Positions 5,193-6,157 of a DNA stretch of 6,157 bases are shown in pieces. Location of the stretch: NCBI GenBank assembly GCA_023428365.1, contig JAEYYQ010000282.1, positions 1 through 6,157 on the forward strand, in the 5' to 3' direction. Positions within the stretch are counted from its first letter, which is position 1; each line of letters starts with the position of its first letter. The stretch comes from Pseudomonadota bacterium. Lineage in GTDB: Bacteria > Pseudomonadota > Alphaproteobacteria > Rhizobiales > Hyphomicrobiaceae. Position numbers and translations under genes: made by a program. The notes beneath the pieces were generated by a model, which was not told where the DNA came from, ran no database searches, and saw nothing but the letters and a program-made list of their open reading frames with translations.

Positions 5193-6015
5193 TGAACACT
5201 GGCAACTCTGATTGCGCGAGAATTTCGCTGGTCGCGCCGCCGAAGATCATCTGCCGAAGCCGGCTTTGGGTATATGCGCCCTTGATGAGAAGATCGGCGC
5301 CAAGACGCTGCGCCTCTTCAAGAATTGCAGTGCCCTGCTTGCGGCCATTCAGCTGCGCGGTGACTTCACGTGCTTCGATGCCGTTTCCGGCCAGACAATC
5401 CGCCAGTTCCTTGCCGGATGGCCCCGACACAGTCGATCCCTCAACCGTCAGCACCGTGACCTCGCGGGCCTTCGCCAGCAACGGCATCGCGTAGGCAACG
5501 GTGCGTGCCGACTCCGTACTGCAGTTCCATGAGATGACGATGCGCTCACCCAGCGTCGGCGGCACCACAGGCGGAGCGATCAACAGCGGCCGGCCGCTTT
5601 CGAACAGTGCCGCCTCAAGTGTTGTCATCCGCGGACCAGCCGTTCCACCCTGGGGACGGCCGACGACCGTGATGTCATAGACGCGCGCGATACTTCCCAG
5701 AGCCGCATCGTCCACCGGATCGATGGGACGCCACCGATAGCGCAACCGCTCTCCATCCAGGATGCTTTTCGCCGCATCGGTCGCAAAGAAGGCATCGAAC
5801 GTGCGACGCGCTCCCGAGAGGATTTCAGCATCCTCCTGCTCGGCTCGGGGAAACGTTACGGTCACGACGGGATCAGGCCCGACGACCGATATTTGCGGAA
5901 GGCGCAGCGCAACGCCTTCGACTGTGCCCCCGAAAATTCCAGAAAAACGAAGTGCCGTCTCCAGCATGGACGTGACGGCGTCATTCTTTTCGATCGGTAC
6001 CAGGATGTTTTTCAC
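5182..6015 (-). CDS. Universal stress protein, tandem UspA domains
   Basis: This cytoplasmic protein of 277 residues is two UspA domains joined in tandem, a common length for the tandem form. Domain 1 (about 1-147) starts with MKNILVPIEKND and ends with DITVVGRPQGG and SGRPLLIAPP. Domain 2 (about 156-277) starts with GERIVISWNCSTESARTVAYA and ends with GADLLIKGAYTQSRLRQMIFGG followed by ATSEILAQSELPVFM. The nucleotide motif G-2X-G-9X-G is altered in domain 2: the second glycine is Thr249, while Gly246, Gly259 and Gly260 remain. Domain 1 lacks the motif. ATP binding is therefore uncertain. The start is GTG 6015, supported by GGAGG five nt upstream and by the normal family N-terminus. UspA proteins help survival under starvation, low oxygen or oxidative stress, but the exact role here cannot be read. 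It is monocistronic as far as visible. Confidence 0.92.
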   Translation of the reverse strand: MKNILVPIEKNDAVTSMLETALRFSGIFGGTVEGVALRLPQISVVGPDPVVTVTFPRAEQEDAEILSGARRTFDAFFATDAAKSILDGERLRYRWRPIDPVDDAALGSIARVYDITVVGRPQGGTAGPRMTTLEAALFESGRPLLIAPPVVPPTLGERIVISWNCSTESARTVAYAMPLLAKAREVTVLTVEGSTVSGPSGKELADCLAGNGIEAREVTAQLNGRKQGTAILEEAQRLGADLLIKGAYTQSRLRQMIFGGATSEILAQSELPVFMAQ

Positions 6016-6020
6016 GATGT

Positions 6021-6025
6021 CCTCC
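6021..6025 (-). promoter_or_regulatory. Shine-Dalgarno for the GTG start of the stress protein
   Basis: GGAGG on the minus strand lies 5 nt before GTG 6015, directly followed by AAAAACATCCTG, which encodes the conserved N-terminal strand. This supports the non-ATG start. Confidence 0.8.
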
Positions 6026-6066
6026 GCTGTGACGGATGCATGTGCGTTTGTTGGGCGGACACGAGA

Positions 6067-6096
6067 ATTATAGCACGCTTGATGAGCCCTCGGTCA
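6067..6096 (-). promoter_or_regulatory. Candidate promoter of the universal stress protein gene
   Basis: On the minus strand a perfect TATAAT lies at 6067-6072. The best -35 candidate is CTGACC at 6091-6096, with a longer than ideal 19-bp spacer. Transcription would begin near 6060, giving a leader of about 45 nt that contains the GGAGG site. A strong -10 with a weak -35 is a pattern often seen at activator-dependent promoters. Confidence 0.55.
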
Positions 6097-6137
6097 GAGC
6101 CAATGGATCAGCGGTGCAAACCAATGCGCGTTGGCTC
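6097..6137. repeat. Inverted and direct repeats upstream of the stress protein promoter
   Basis: GAGCCAA (6097-6103) is repeated inverted as TTGGCTC (6131-6137). CCAATG occurs twice in direct orientation, 21 bp apart (6100 and 6121). The 14-bp segment 6121-6134 is itself a palindrome with one mismatch. The block lies just upstream of the -35 position, where an activator would bind. No known operator consensus was recognised. Confidence 0.4.
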
Positions 6138-6157
6138 ATACGTCAACGTTTCACCCG

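Noticed and set aside
4650..5195. A 181-codon plus-strand frame overlapping the RraA-like gene
   Set aside because: It is a +2-type shadow that is extremely Arg-rich; the overlapping RraA frame carries all conserved motifs.
6131..6146. FNR/FixK box in front of the stress protein gene (TTGG...TCAA)
   Set aside because: The half sites are imperfect and the overall length is 16 rather than the 14 bp of TTGAT-N4-ATCAA.
1..6157. Mobile element, CRISPR array, tRNA or phage-derived cassette
   Set aside because: No transposase, integrase, spaced direct repeats, tRNA-like cloverleaf or abrupt composition change was found on either strand.

Overview
This is an ordinary, gene-dense chromosomal stretch with no mobile elements, tRNA/rRNA or CRISPR. 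The G+C content is visibly high. The protein types (the 191-residue PyrE with its KPTMMDGEG segment, a small phasin, a solitary BioY, a two-domain stress protein and a linked exonuclease/ATP-dependent ligase pair) fit an alphaproteobacterium of the Hyphomicrobiales, most like the Bradyrhizobium/Afipia/Rhodopseudomonas group. That placement is an inference from protein character, not from a search.

Layout, left to right. (1) Positions 1-2421 (+) hold a DNA repair pair: the 3' part of a metallo-beta-lactamase/beta-CASP ligase-associated exonuclease, then a complete three-domain LigB-type ATP-dependent DNA ligase. Elsewhere these two genes are often joined by an Lhr-type helicase and a metallophosphoesterase, but neither follows here. 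(2) Positions 2422-3002 hold a small phasin gene (+) with a very strong ribosome binding site, a possible general-stress (EcfG-like) promoter and a textbook terminator. The terminator is bidirectional and also ends the opposing bioY transcript. (3) Positions 3030-4317 (-) hold pyrE (orotate phosphoribosyltransferase) followed by bioY (biotin uptake). A candidate sigma-70 promoter lies in front of pyrE. (4) Positions 4318-4521 are the divergent region between pyrE and an RraA-like gene. It contains a striking 13-bp hairpin and a second smaller inverted repeat. (5) Positions 4522-5172 (+) encode an RraA-like protein that keeps the full HMG/CHA-aldolase active-site motif. (6) Positions 5182-6015 (-) encode a tandem-domain universal stress protein that converges on the RraA-like gene with only 9 bp between stop codons. 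Its promoter has a perfect TATAAT, with paired repeats just upstream. (7) Positions 6073-6157 hold the upstream control region and no gene that I can support.

The genes do not form one pathway: DNA end repair, carbon-storage granule coating, pyrimidine synthesis, vitamin uptake, oxo-acid metabolism and stress response sit side by side. I see no convincing undescribed system. The most worthwhile leads are the pyrE/rraA intergenic hairpin, the incomplete Lhr-type repair cluster, and the putative stress promoter of the phasin gene.
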